Assembly (NCBI GenBank): GCA_022601395.1
Contig: JAJACS010000004.1
Span: 1-64,000, forward strand
Direction of reading: 5' to 3'
DNA length: 64,000 nucleotides
Source: Chlamydiia bacterium
Lineage (GTDB): Bacteria > Chlamydiota > Chlamydiia > Chlamydiales > GCA-2402025
Below the pieces are notes generated by a model. The model saw nothing but the letters and a program-made list of their open reading frames with translations, made no database searches and had not been told where the DNA came from. The position numbers and the translations under genes were made by a program. Shown piece by piece: positions 35,987 through 45,512 of this stretch (position 1 is its first letter; each line of letters starts with the position of its first letter).

Positions 35987-36390
35987 ATCCTTTTACTGAT
36001 TGTAAAACGATTTGCACCATCTACGTATTTGTATTCGATTTTATCAACAAGCTTCTTTACGAGGAAAATTCCAAGACCACCTTCCTCTTTAAACTCAAGA
36101 GAGAGTGACTCTATCACTCTTTTCTCTCCTTCTAGCGGGTTAAATGGGGTTCCAAAATCAACAACAGTAAGAGCAATATCTTTTTTACTGCTCTCCCATA
36201 TCATCTCCAGCTGACCATGACCTTCTTCGTAGGCATAGTTAATAATGTTCACAAGAATTTCTTCTGAGGCTACTTCGAATTTGTTTCTTTCTGAAGAGGA
36301 TACGACAGCTGCACATAACCTTTCTCGAACCCAGCCGAGCATTGCTGGTAAATTTTCAAGTTTTGCATCAAATACAATTTGCTCACTCAT
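35983..36390 (-). CDS. rsbW: RsbW-type anti-sigma factor / serine-threonine kinase
   Basis: 135 residues from ATG 36390; the longer frame from 36456 adds an implausible 22-residue leader. GHKL ATPase motifs: VASEEILVNIINYAY (N box), LTVVDFGTPFNP (G1), and KEEGGLGIFLVKKLVDK (G2). RsbW proteins bind a sigma factor or its antagonist and phosphorylate anti-anti-sigma proteins. In Chlamydia the equivalent works in a partner-switch network. Downstream of the LptE-like gene on the same strand. Confidence 0.88.
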   Translation of the reverse strand: MSEQIVFDAKLENLPAMLGWVRERLCAAVVSSSERNKFEVASEEILVNIINYAYEEGHGQLEMIWESSKKDIALTVVDFGTPFNPLEGEKRVIESLSLEFKEEGGLGIFLVKKLVDKIEYKYVDGANRFTISKRI

Positions 36391-36464
36391 GAATATGCAG
36401 CCTATCTTTAAAATTTTACGAGTATGTTTTACTTCATTTACTCTTTTCAAAGACACAAAAAAAG

Positions 36465-37061
36465 CTAGAGATTTTCTAACCCTCTTGCGATTTTAACAGC
36501 CAAGTTTTTGTAAGCAACAACAAGCGCAGCATCTGTTGCTCCTTCTCTAGCATCAAGCTGTCCAAGAGAAAATTGCAACACGGAACGTGTTGCTCCTGCT
36601 TGATCTACAAAGGTTAGGTCATGATAGGTATCAAAGTTTACAAAGTCGAAATCACTTGAAGCCTCAACCTCGAAAGGACCATGCAATACATCATTTGAAT
36701 AGGCATCTATAAGCTTAAGCTTTACTTTTACAACCCACCTTCCTTCATTAGGTACAAGCCTGTTAATAAGGTCTTCATTTGACTCTCTCACATCATATTG
36801 ATATCCGATTGTATGAAACACCTTACTTGTCACTTCAGCTTTTAAAATCACATCAGGATCTGACTGAACATATTTAAGATCTGTTGAGGCACTTATGGAA
36901 CGAATAAGACTAGAGGTTAACCTTCCATCCAAGTCTCCTTGGATAAAAGGAACTCCGAGCGTTTGCTTCTCTTTGTGTAGTGAGGTATTTGAAACCCGAT
37001 ATCCACAAGAAGAAAAAAGAAATATTAGAAAAAAAAATCCTAGAAATAGAATTCTTCTCAT
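36465..37061 (-). CDS. LptE-like outer-membrane lipoprotein
   Basis: 198 residues with a lipoprotein signal: MRRILFLGFFFLIFLFSSCGYRV (lipobox LFSSC, Cys19). The mature part has the LptE pattern: a CGYR start, LGVPFIQGDLDGRLTSSLIRSI, strands, then a final helix with Ala (ATDAALVVAYKNLAVKIARGL). LptE plugs LptD for LPS insertion. The start overlaps the TPR gene stop by 4 bp. Sits where C. trachomatis has unknown CT548. Family assignment by pattern, moderate certainty. Confidence 0.7.
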   Translation of the reverse strand: MRRILFLGFFFLIFLFSSCGYRVSNTSLHKEKQTLGVPFIQGDLDGRLTSSLIRSISASTDLKYVQSDPDVILKAEVTSKVFHTIGYQYDVRESNEDLINRLVPNEGRWVVKVKLKLIDAYSNDVLHGPFEVEASSDFDFVNFDTYHDLTFVDQAGATRSVLQFSLGQLDAREGATDAALVVAYKNLAVKIARGLENL

Positions 37062-38059
37062 TTCTTAACTTTGGCGCTCTTTGATTTTTTCGACTTTTTT
37101 TGCTTCTTAGGCTTCTTTACTTTCTTGGACTTCTTCAACTTCTTATGATCCAATCTCACAAGATGTTTTTTAGACTTCTCCGCATAAGTAGAGCCTGGGT
37201 ATTTTGCAAGAATTTTGGAATAGTAGATAGCTGCTGCATCTTCCTTCTTCGTTCTTTCGTAAAAGCTTCCCATATCATAAAGCTCTTTTGCAAAATGATC
37301 TTTCATTTCTGTGAGCATCTTATCAACAGTGTTGATTCGAGGCTCTCCAGGAAAACTTCTTTTAAATCTTTCAATGTTAATTTCAGCAAGCTCCAATACA
37401 TCTGGATCAGGAAACTCCTGTCTTGACTGCTTTAGGTAGACTTTTTGAATTCCTATATACCCTTCCGGAGAAAGGTGATGCTTTGGGAATCTTCGAATCA
37501 GAGTTTGGAAGGCTTCTACACTCAACTTAAAATCACTGAACTCATAAAGAAGCAGGCCTTTTTTATATAACGACTTTGCCGTTAAATCATGCCTTGGAAG
37601 TGTCGTAATAATTTCTTCATAAATATCTAATGCTTCATCTTTGGCAGGTAAAATACGAGGAAGCTTCTTTAATCCAAGAAAATGCCTCTTTGCCCCTTCG
37701 AAATACTTATCAGCAATTCTAAACTTATAATCGATTGCTTCTTCAAAAAACTTTGGTGTTGTTTCATTTCTTAAGTATTTTGAAAATGCATCGTTCGCAA
37801 AGTCATAGTCAGCCATCTCAAAAAAAGCGACACCTTGATAGAAAAAAGCTTCGGAAACAAAAGGTGAGTCTGGAAATCCAGATACAAGCTTTTTTGATTC
37901 CTGCAGTACTGCAATCCATTGCTTCTTCTGATTTGCACTCAAAATGCCCTGATAGTAATCAGAAGCTCTTTTTGTCTTTATTGCGACTTCTTGCTTGCCA
38001 AGAAGCATGCTAGACGAGAGTACAAGGATAGTTGTGATAAGGAGGGTAATTGCTTTCAT
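37058..38059 (-). CDS. BamD-like TPR protein with lysine-rich tail
   Basis: 333 residues. It has a signal peptide (MKAITLLITTILVLSSSMLLG) without a lipobox Cys. Tetratricopeptide-like helices between residues 35 and 290 follow the BamD/YfiO pattern (SGFPDSPFVSEAFFYQGVAFFEMADYDFANDAFSKYL, YSKILAKYPGSTYAEKSKKHL). The last ~28 residues are a run of Lys/Ser/Pro (KKSKKVKKPKK...). BamD scaffolds beta-barrel assembly, but is normally a lipoprotein; here lipidation looks absent. Equivalent to the TPR gene CT547. Confidence 0.78.
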   Translation of the reverse strand: MKAITLLITTILVLSSSMLLGKQEVAIKTKRASDYYQGILSANQKKQWIAVLQESKKLVSGFPDSPFVSEAFFYQGVAFFEMADYDFANDAFSKYLRNETTPKFFEEAIDYKFRIADKYFEGAKRHFLGLKKLPRILPAKDEALDIYEEIITTLPRHDLTAKSLYKKGLLLYEFSDFKLSVEAFQTLIRRFPKHHLSPEGYIGIQKVYLKQSRQEFPDPDVLELAEINIERFKRSFPGEPRINTVDKMLTEMKDHFAKELYDMGSFYERTKKEDAAAIYYSKILAKYPGSTYAEKSKKHLVRLDHKKLKKSKKVKKPKKQKKSKKSKSAKVKK

Positions 38060-38091
38060 AACGGGTCTACTTTAACATATTTTGGGGTATT

Positions 38092-38120
38092 AAACTAATA
38101 AAATGAGACGAATTTGTCAA
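38092..38120 (-). promoter_or_regulatory. Putative promoter of the BamD-like/LptE-like/rsbW genes
   Basis: Minus-strand consensus TTGACA (38115-38120), then 17 bp to a weak TAGTTT (38092-38097). Only the -35 element is convincing. Confidence 0.4.
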
Positions 38121-38140
38121 TGGAGGCCTTCTCATCTAAT

Positions 38141-41100
38141 CTAAGTTATACTTGAGAGCTTTAGATTTTTAATATAAGGAAGCTTTTTTAACAAGGATTC
38201 TAGCTGACCGTCATAACGCACTCCCCAGCTCGTATGGATAAGAAGGTCAGCCACAGGATTCTCCTGACTGTCTTCAAATTGCATAGCGATTGAGATGTGC
38301 CCGGGAAATTCAAGAAATAATTTTTTAAGTTGCAATACATGACTTTGCTTCATTGAATCAATATTTAGCTGTATCAGTAACTTTAAATTTTTCTCGGCCA
38401 TTTCTTTCTTCTTTTCCGGAGTTAGCTTTGTACCGTCTTTTGACGATGATTTTCTTTTATCTCGTTTTGCAAAGTCAAGAGCATTCTTAAAAGCTTCTTC
38501 AAATTGTAGCTTATTCTCCTCATCTACGGAGGAAAGATCTCCAAGCCATTTTGGTTTTAAAGAAATTTCTTCCTGCTCTTTCACCACCTGTACTACTGCA
38601 AAAAGCAGCTGATTCTCTAAAAGAAGCTCCGCATGCTTTTCAAAAAGATCGGGCCATAGAGGAAATTCAAAGCGTTCCATCCCGTCACTAACAGTCATTA
38701 TTGCAAACTTTCTTTGGGTTTTGGAAATCCTTACCACCAAACTTTCCAAAATAAAAGCCACTTTGCAAACAGCTTTGTCTTTTTCATCCTTTAGATCATG
38801 AAAGGGAATACAATCTAAGTCATTGATCTCTTCTTTAAAGTTATCCATAGGATGACCCGTAACAAAAAAACCAAGAAGCTCCTTCTCTTTACTCAAAATT
38901 TCCAGCTGCGGCTGTTCCCTGCTCACTTTGGGAGGAGTTTGGAACCCATGGGAGTTCTCATCTTCTACAAGAGAAAACATGTCTATAAAGCCCTTTGACT
39001 TCTCCTTCTGCTCTCGCATTGCAGTATCATAGATTGGCTCAAGAGCTAGAAGTAGCTGCTGTCTTTCCCATCCCGTGAAATCAAAAGCACCTGCAGAGAT
39101 CAAAACCTCAATAACTTTTTTCCCAACTTTTTTTGTATCTATACGTTTAACAAAGCTGTAAAGATCTGTATAGCTACCAGCTTGCTCCCTCTGAAGAACA
39201 ATCGACTCTACAACTCCCTTTCCAACTCCTTTGATCGCCGATAGTGCAAAGCGTATACCACTATCTGTCGCAACAAACTCTGATTTTGATTCGTTCACAT
39301 CTGGAGGGAGTATCGCGATGTCCATCGCTTGAGACTCGCGTATATGCTTGGCAACCTTTGTAAGATCGTCAATGTCACATGTCATAAGAGCTGCAAGCCA
39401 TTCTTTCGTAAAGTTCGATTTTAGATAGGCTGTGACGTAACTTAAAAATCCATATGCAGTAGCATGAGACTTGTTAAAACCGTATGACGCAAATTTTTCG
39501 ATCTTATTAAAAATTGAAAGAGCGACCTTTTCATCAATTCCTTTTTCTTTCGCCCCTGCCTGGAATTTGATTCTTTGCCTTGCCATTTCATCTTTATCTT
39601 TCTTACCCATCGCTTTTCTTAGAAGGTCACCTTCCCCGAGTGAGTAATTAGCAAGCGTTTGAGAAATCTGCATGACCTGCTCTTGATAAACCATAATCCC
39701 ATAGGTTTCAGATAAGATGTCTTTTAAAAGAGGATGATCGTATTCGATTTTCTCTTTTCCATGCTTTCTACTTATGAATGAAGGTATCATCTCCATAGGT
39801 CCGGGTCGGTATAAAGCACCTACCGCTATTATCTCTTCAAATTTATCAATATGAAGATTCTTGGCGAGCTCTTGCATCCCAGCAGATTCAAGTTGAAATA
39901 CACCAAGGGTCTTTCCATGGTTTAACAAATTAAAGGCCATTTCATCATTGAGAGGTAAGTTCACCCAATCAATTTCTTTCCCTGTCGCATCTTTGATGCT
40001 ATCTACTGTCTTCTGAATCGATGTAAGAGTTTTAAGTCCCAGGAAGTCTACTTTTAGCATACCAACGGCTTCTACCGGCTTCATGGAATACTGCGTTGCA
40101 AGCATCTCTGAATCTTTTACGTTACACACTGGAATATGATCCGTTAAAGGGTCTCCGCAAATAATCAAACCTGCGGCGTGAATTCCAGTGTTACGTATCG
40201 AACCTTCTACCCTTTTTCCAAGATCTATAATTCGTTTTGCATCTTCATCTTCTTCATACATTCTGACAAGGTCTGGATCCGTATCCAGAGCTTTTTCAAG
40301 GGTCATATTTGGATCTTCAGGAATTAATTTTGCAATAGCATTGACTTTAGCAAGCGGGATACTTAGAACACGGCCTACATCTTTTATTGCCATCTTTGCT
40401 TTCATCGTACCAAAAGTAATGATCTGAGCGATCTTTTCCTTTCCATACTTATTGAGTGTATACTCAATTACTTCAGAACGTCTATCCATGCAAATATCAA
40501 CATCAATATCGGGATAGGAAATACGTTCCGGGTTGATAAATCTCTCAAAGAACAGATTAAACCTTAGCGGTTCAATATCTGTTATCCCAATGAGGTAAAG
40601 TATAATTGAGCCCGCTCCAGAACCTCTACCAGGTCCAACAGGGATCCCCTCCTCTTTTGCCCAAGCGATAAAATCGTGAACAATGAGTAGGTAGTCACAC
40701 ATTCCCTTAGAAATAATAATTTCAAGCTCATGATTCAAACGGTCATGAACCACCTGCATCGGATCTTTGTCTGGATACTTCTCTTTAACCTTATTAAGTT
40801 TGTCTTGATCATAACGTGTCTCGATCCCATCAAAACAGAGTTGCTTCAAATATTTAGCAGCTTCTTCTTGCCGTACCTCATCAGAAACTTCTTTGTCTTC
40901 AATAGATGGAGGTACAAATACTGGATAAAAGCGTTTTGTAAAATCTATTTCGAAGTTGCATTTATCTGCTACTTTCTGGGTGTTTTCTACAGCTTCAGGG
41001 ATATCTGCAAAAAGCTCGCTGATCGCTTCGCTTGATTTGAAGTAATGCTCATGAGAAAGCTTAACTGATCTCTTTGGATTTAGTACTTTTGCTTTGGGAT

Positions 41101-41887
41101 TGCCAAAGGCATCATTCTCTACGATTTCACAAGGTTCGCCAGACTGGACGTTCATAAGAACTTCGTGAGCTCTGAAGTCTTCTCTTTCTATGTAGTGAAC
41201 TGCATTTGTTGCTACAACAGGAATTGATAGCTTTCTTGCAGACTCTAGATAGACTTTCCCAATCTTCTTTTGATTCTCTATGTAATCAAGAGCTTTTTGA
41301 TGATACCAGCTTTCTTGATCCATTTTATCTTTCTGCATGTCATGATCACTCATGAAATAACGTTCAAGCTCAAGGTAAAAATCATCTTTGAATACATCTA
41401 GATACCAAGACAGCGCATCATTGTAGTTTTGCTCTTCTCCATATAAAAGAGATCTAAACAGCTCACTCTGCGCACTTCCACAAATACAAATTAATCCTTC
41501 CTTGTGTTCTTGAAGAAGTTCCTTATCGATACGTGGAGTATAGTAGAAACCTTCGGTGAAAGCTTTAGAGGATAGTTTATTTAGGTTTCGATAACCCGCA
41601 GCATCTTTTGCAATTAAAATGGTGGAATAGCCTGCAGTCCTACCTCCTATACGTTTTTTCTCAAAACGTGAAGTAGGAGCCACAATAATTTCGAGACCAA
41701 TAAGAGGTTTGACATCCTCTGCTTTACAGGCCTTATAGAAATCTACAGCTCCATACATATTACAAAAATCTGTAAGAGCAAGCGCATTTAAAGAATGCTC
41801 TTTAGCCTTTTTTGCTAAAGCTTTTACAGAAGCTGTAGAGTCTAGTATCGAAAACTGGGAATGAACATGTAGTGGAGTCCAGGGCAT
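38141..41887 (-). CDS. dnaE: DNA polymerase III alpha subunit
   Basis: 1248 residues, a DnaE1-type replicative polymerase. N-terminal PHP domain (PLHVHSQFSILDS...LNALALTDFCNMYGAVDFY). The polymerase core has GPGRGSGAGSII (~residue 420), catalytic YPDIDVDICMDRR (~455-467) and KVDFLGLKTLTSI (~615); HhH and OB domains follow (LEILSKEKELLGFFVTGHPMD). Slightly longer than E. coli DnaE, with a charged insert near residue 1170 (KRDKRKSSSKDGTKLTPEKKKE). Followed by uhpC downstream on the same strand. Matches CT545. Confidence 0.98.
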   Translation of the reverse strand: MPWTPLHVHSQFSILDSTASVKALAKKAKEHSLNALALTDFCNMYGAVDFYKACKAEDVKPLIGLEIIVAPTSRFEKKRIGGRTAGYSTILIAKDAAGYRNLNKLSSKAFTEGFYYTPRIDKELLQEHKEGLICICGSAQSELFRSLLYGEEQNYNDALSWYLDVFKDDFYLELERYFMSDHDMQKDKMDQESWYHQKALDYIENQKKIGKVYLESARKLSIPVVATNAVHYIEREDFRAHEVLMNVQSGEPCEIVENDAFGNPKAKVLNPKRSVKLSHEHYFKSSEAISELFADIPEAVENTQKVADKCNFEIDFTKRFYPVFVPPSIEDKEVSDEVRQEEAAKYLKQLCFDGIETRYDQDKLNKVKEKYPDKDPMQVVHDRLNHELEIIISKGMCDYLLIVHDFIAWAKEEGIPVGPGRGSGAGSIILYLIGITDIEPLRFNLFFERFINPERISYPDIDVDICMDRRSEVIEYTLNKYGKEKIAQIITFGTMKAKMAIKDVGRVLSIPLAKVNAIAKLIPEDPNMTLEKALDTDPDLVRMYEEDEDAKRIIDLGKRVEGSIRNTGIHAAGLIICGDPLTDHIPVCNVKDSEMLATQYSMKPVEAVGMLKVDFLGLKTLTSIQKTVDSIKDATGKEIDWVNLPLNDEMAFNLLNHGKTLGVFQLESAGMQELAKNLHIDKFEEIIAVGALYRPGPMEMIPSFISRKHGKEKIEYDHPLLKDILSETYGIMVYQEQVMQISQTLANYSLGEGDLLRKAMGKKDKDEMARQRIKFQAGAKEKGIDEKVALSIFNKIEKFASYGFNKSHATAYGFLSYVTAYLKSNFTKEWLAALMTCDIDDLTKVAKHIRESQAMDIAILPPDVNESKSEFVATDSGIRFALSAIKGVGKGVVESIVLQREQAGSYTDLYSFVKRIDTKKVGKKVIEVLISAGAFDFTGWERQQLLLALEPIYDTAMREQKEKSKGFIDMFSLVEDENSHGFQTPPKVSREQPQLEILSKEKELLGFFVTGHPMDNFKEEINDLDCIPFHDLKDEKDKAVCKVAFILESLVVRISKTQRKFAIMTVSDGMERFEFPLWPDLFEKHAELLLENQLLFAVVQVVKEQEEISLKPKWLGDLSSVDEENKLQFEEAFKNALDFAKRDKRKSSSKDGTKLTPEKKKEMAEKNLKLLIQLNIDSMKQSHVLQLKKLFLEFPGHISIAMQFEDSQENPVADLLIHTSWGVRYDGQLESLLKKLPYIKNLKLSSIT

Positions 41888-41901
41888 TGACGTATCTTGG
41901 A

Positions 41902-41962
41902 GCTATTTTCAAAAGCTTAAAATAGCACGTGATCACACCTTCTGCAAGAAAAAGCAGAAGGT
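41902..41962 (-). other. Two hairpins between dnaE and uhpC
   Basis: Inverted repeats GCTATTTT/AAAATAGC (41902-41909 with 41919-41926) and ACCTTCTGC/GCAGAAGGT (41937-41945 with 41954-41962), both perfect. On the minus strand they come after the uhpC stop. Neither is followed by a U-run on that strand, so they may stabilise the uhpC 3' end rather than terminate. Confidence 0.45.
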
Positions 41963-41965
41963 ATT

Positions 41966-43300
41966 TTATGCAGGTTCTTCCTTTCTAGATCTTGCATTCC
42001 AAAGAGGTGCTAAAATAATCATCGCTACAGCGCCTCCAACCATAAGAGTGGTAAGAAGAGCAGACCAACCGTAGTTATCAATAATTTTACCACCACCCGT
42101 TAGGGTAATTGTCGCCCCAAAGTATGCAATCCAGCCAACAAATCCTGTTGCTGTTCCAGCAGCCTTTTTATGCGAGAGTTCAGCGGCAGCCATGCCAATT
42201 AGCATCTGTGGCCCAAAAATAAAGAAGCCAATAAAGCTCATAGAAATAAGCTGTATCGCAAACATATTCACTTCAGACATCCACATAACACCAAGTGAAA
42301 GTAAAGACCCAAAGGTAAATAACAAGTTAATAGGCCCCCTTCTACCGGCAAATATCTTATCTGACACCCAACCAGCAGCAAGACTTCCTAAAATGCCCCC
42401 TATTTCAAAGGCTCCAATACAATACCCAGCCTGGATAATCGAGAGTTGTTTTACTTCTTTCAGGTACATCAGGCCCCAATCGTTGATTGCAGTTCTGATG
42501 ATGTAGATGAAGAAGTAGGAAATGGCAAGAAGCCACATAAATTTGTTTTTAAGAATATATTTTACAAGAAGTTCCTTTACGGAAAGCTCTTCTTCAGACT
42601 CTGCCTTATCATTAGAAGGATAGTCATTTTTAAACTTTTCAATCGAGGGCAGACCTAGAGATTGAGGAGTGTCTCTTAAGCGGTTAAATAAAAATAGAGC
42701 AGCTACAATACTCATAATTCCAGGCAACCACATACCAAAGCGCCACGAACCGAACATCGAAATCGCGTAAGCCACGATGATTGGAATCAAAGCTCCACCT
42801 ATGTTGTGTGAACTATTCCAGAAACCCCACCAAGTACCCCTTTCTTTTTGAGAGTACCAGTGAGTGAGAAGCCTTGCGCATGGGGGCCAACCCCATCCTT
42901 GGAACCACCCATTCAAGCACCAGAAGAGCCCAAAAAGCCATACTGAGTTTGACAGACCAAAGCATATGTTAAATATACCAGTAAGTAAAAGGCCAATAGC
43001 CATGACAAATCTTGGATTAGACTTATCAGAGAGAACTCCACTGACAAATTTACTAACACCATAAGAAATATAGAGAAGACTTCCTAGAACTCCAAGCTCA
43101 GTTTTTGTCATACCAAGCTCTGTAATCAGAGATGGCATCGCAAATGTAAAACTTTTCCTAGTGAAATAGAAAAACGCATACCCAATATACATCGAGTAGA
43201 ATATGCGAAAGCGCCAGTATTTATAACTTTTATCTACTTTCTGCTGATCTTCAATCGGCTCCTTACGAGGAGCTGGTTTCATGAAATTTGGGATACCCAC
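41966..43300 (-). CDS. uhpC: Hexose-phosphate antiporter (UhpC-type MFS)
   Basis: 444 residues, twelve hydrophobic helices, organophosphate:phosphate antiporter family. Family features: YWRFRIFYSMYIGYAFFYFTRKSF (N-terminal motif), SDKSNPRFVMAIGL (loop 2-3), GWGWPPCARLLTHWYSQKERGTWWGFWNSSHNIGG, and AAGWVSDKIFAGRRG. In Chlamydia pneumoniae UhpC is reported to import host glucose-6-phosphate in exchange for phosphate; that substrate is inferred here. Corresponds to CT544 and indicates dependence on host sugar phosphates. Confidence 0.94.
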   Translation of the reverse strand: MGIPNFMKPAPRKEPIEDQQKVDKSYKYWRFRIFYSMYIGYAFFYFTRKSFTFAMPSLITELGMTKTELGVLGSLLYISYGVSKFVSGVLSDKSNPRFVMAIGLLLTGIFNICFGLSNSVWLFGLFWCLNGWFQGWGWPPCARLLTHWYSQKERGTWWGFWNSSHNIGGALIPIIVAYAISMFGSWRFGMWLPGIMSIVAALFLFNRLRDTPQSLGLPSIEKFKNDYPSNDKAESEEELSVKELLVKYILKNKFMWLLAISYFFIYIIRTAINDWGLMYLKEVKQLSIIQAGYCIGAFEIGGILGSLAAGWVSDKIFAGRRGPINLLFTFGSLLSLGVMWMSEVNMFAIQLISMSFIGFFIFGPQMLIGMAAAELSHKKAAGTATGFVGWIAYFGATITLTGGGKIIDNYGWSALLTTLMVGGAVAMIILAPLWNARSRKEEPA

Positions 43301-43479
43301 TAAATAGTCTCTCTTTAAGTCAATTCATCCGAACACAATATCTTGTATTTTTTGATATTATTAGCTCTATGTCAACAGTAAAAGTCAAAAATCATTTCGA
43401 AAAGACTCTAGACTAAAATTTTGAATTAACTAATGTTATTGTTAAATATAACCTTCTAAATAAGGAGAAGGATACTACA

Positions 43480-44109
43480 ATGGATGATTTAAATAAACCT
43501 GTTAGACCTATCAAAGCCGATGAAGACGAGAAGCTCAAGGTGCAAAGAATTGAAAACTATAAGCAGTATGCAGAGAGAACTTACCAGCCCCTCCCCGAGG
43601 AAGATGACAAAAACAAAAAAAGATTTTTCATAGCCTGCCTTGGCATTGTAAGAAAGTTTTTTAACAACTTTATTCCTGAATCTGCAGGATCTTCTGGCGT
43701 TTTGAGCGTTGACTCGATCTGGCAAGACTTAAAGGCTATAAGAACTCTTTTAATCAAAATTCGCGATGAAGACCCTGCTGACGATCCTAAATTTGCTGAA
43801 AAATTCTCAGAGGCATGGAGAAGAATTCTAGATCATTACCTACATCAAGGAAACCAAAAGAAAGCTAGCAAGGTTGACCTTAAGAAAGCTAAAGAGTTTA
43901 TCCAGGCCATCAACCATTATCCCGATGGAGAGCTTCACTCTCTTGGTTTCTATCTTAAAAAATACGGCGATGAAGACTGGTACCCCGTTCCTTTTTTCAA
44001 GATCTTAAAACAACTACATGACGAGTACTTTACTGTTGGGAAAAACAGCGCATTAGATCTCTGGATTTGTGCTATCTCCGAGATGCTTGATACTGCTGCA
44101 AGATCTTAA
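43480..44109 (+). CDS. Hypothetical soluble helical protein
   Basis: 209 residues, start preceded by AAGGAGAAGG. No signal peptide; a short hydrophobic segment at ~50-60 (RFFIACLGIVRKFF). The rest is charged and probably helical (DSIWQDLKAIRTLLIKIRDEDPADDPKFAEKFSEAWRRIL). No family is recognised. Upstream of hisS, which has its own promoter, and divergent from uhpC across a 179-bp gap. Confidence 0.65.
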   Translation: MDDLNKPVRPIKADEDEKLKVQRIENYKQYAERTYQPLPEEDDKNKKRFFIACLGIVRKFFNNFIPESAGSSGVLSVDSIWQDLKAIRTLLIKIRDEDPADDPKFAEKFSEAWRRILDHYLHQGNQKKASKVDLKKAKEFIQAINHYPDGELHSLGFYLKKYGDEDWYPVPFFKILKQLHDEYFTVGKNSALDLWICAISEMLDTAARS

Positions 44110-44110
44110 G

Positions 44111-44139
44111 TTTACCATTTTATATTTTCCTATTATACT
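44111..44139 (+). promoter_or_regulatory. Putative hisS promoter
   Basis: TTTACC (44111-44116) and TATACT (44134-44139), spacer 17 bp; start codon at 44167. The -10 box is the same TATACT seen before the Inc-like genes and rsmB, suggesting a common sigma-70-type preference. Confidence 0.58.
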
Positions 44140-44166
44140 GACTGGGAAACGAATAAGGAATCTCAA

Positions 44167-45492
44167 ATGAAGTACACACAGCCGAAAGGAACTTTTGACA
44201 TCGTTCCAAAACCCATCAAGGAAGAAGAAGCTTGGAAGGGCTCTTCCAGATGGCAGTACATTGAAGAAATCATAACACAAACCGCTTCTGACTACGGCTT
44301 TTCTGAAATCCGAACACCTGTGTTTGAAAAAACAGACCTTTTTATAAGATCTGTTGGCGGAAGCTCTGATATTGTTTCAAAAGAAATGTACACCTTCGAA
44401 GACAAGGCAGGCAGGTCTATGTCTCTTAGACCTGAAGGTACGGCTCCTGTTGTGCGTGCATTTATTGAAAATCACATGCAACAGCATGGAAGCCACCATA
44501 AGCTGTACTATCTTGGGCCTTATTTCAGATACGACAGGCCACAGGCAGGCAGATTCCGTCAGTTTCATCAGTTTGGGGTAGAAGCTATAGGAAGAAGCGA
44601 TCCTTATCAAGACGCCGAAATCATCGATTTTGTTTGTGAAATTTATAAGAGACTCGGTATTCAAAATCTAAACGTTCTGGTTAACTCCGTTGGTGATAAA
44701 GAATCGCGAGCAAGCTATAAAAATGCCCTCATTAAGTTTTTAACTCCTCACTTTGACTCTTTATCAAAAGATTCAAAAGAAAGGTTTGAGAAAAACCCTT
44801 TAAGGATTTTAGACACGAAAGACGAGAAAGAGATCGAGCTTTTAAAAAAAGCTCCACTTCTTTCCGACTACTTGACCCCAAAGTGCAAACAGCATTTTGA
44901 TGAAGTTCTAGAGATTTTGAAAGGACTTCACATTCCATATACAATCGCCCCACAACTTGTGAGAGGCCTGGATTACTACAACATGACTGTATTCGAGGTT
45001 ACCTCAAACGTACTCGGAGCTCAAAACTCTATCGGTGCCGGAGGACGTTATGATGGACTCATGAAAGATATAGGAGGTCAAGATCTTCCTTCAATTGGTT
45101 TTGCAACTGGAATGGAAAGGATTTTGTCTACTATGCAAGGTCAAGACTGCACATTTGGAAAAGAAAAAGCCCCTTTCATTTTCTTCATCCCTCTTGGAGA
45201 TTCAGCGAAAAAAATCACTTTTGAGTCTTTGACTGAGCTTAGACATAAACAAGTTCCATCGGAAATGTATGTTAAGTCTCAGAAAATGCAAAAAGCACTT
45301 CAAGAAGCAAACGAACAAAATGCTACATATGCCGTCATCATAGGAGAGCATGAACTCGAAAAAGAAGTTTTCCAAATAAAGAATTTAGAGACAAGGGACT
45401 CTGAAGAACTTCCCCTTTCATCTATTGTAAAACATCTTTATAGTTTATGGGAAAATGCACACACAGAAAACAAATCAAACGCGCTAAGCTAG
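44167..45492 (+). CDS. hisS: Histidyl-tRNA synthetase
   Basis: 441 residues, class II synthetase. Motif 2 region LRPEGTAPVVRAFIEN and YLGPYFRYDRPQAGRFRQFHQFG, HisA motif LVRGLDYYNMTVFEV, motif 3 SIGAGGRYDGL...IGFATGMERI, then a C-terminal anticodon domain. Upstream of aspS with a 20-bp gap, as in C. trachomatis CT543-CT542. Confidence 0.98.
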   Translation: MKYTQPKGTFDIVPKPIKEEEAWKGSSRWQYIEEIITQTASDYGFSEIRTPVFEKTDLFIRSVGGSSDIVSKEMYTFEDKAGRSMSLRPEGTAPVVRAFIENHMQQHGSHHKLYYLGPYFRYDRPQAGRFRQFHQFGVEAIGRSDPYQDAEIIDFVCEIYKRLGIQNLNVLVNSVGDKESRASYKNALIKFLTPHFDSLSKDSKERFEKNPLRILDTKDEKEIELLKKAPLLSDYLTPKCKQHFDEVLEILKGLHIPYTIAPQLVRGLDYYNMTVFEVTSNVLGAQNSIGAGGRYDGLMKDIGGQDLPSIGFATGMERILSTMQGQDCTFGKEKAPFIFFIPLGDSAKKITFESLTELRHKQVPSEMYVKSQKMQKALQEANEQNATYAVIIGEHELEKEVFQIKNLETRDSEELPLSSIVKHLYSLWENAHTENKSNALS

Positions 45493-45512
45493 TTTGGGAG
45501 AATGGAAACAAA

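Noticed and set aside
45447-45512. Longer N-terminus for aspS
   Set aside because: Overlaps hisS and adds residues before the canonical class start; ATG 45513 is better placed.
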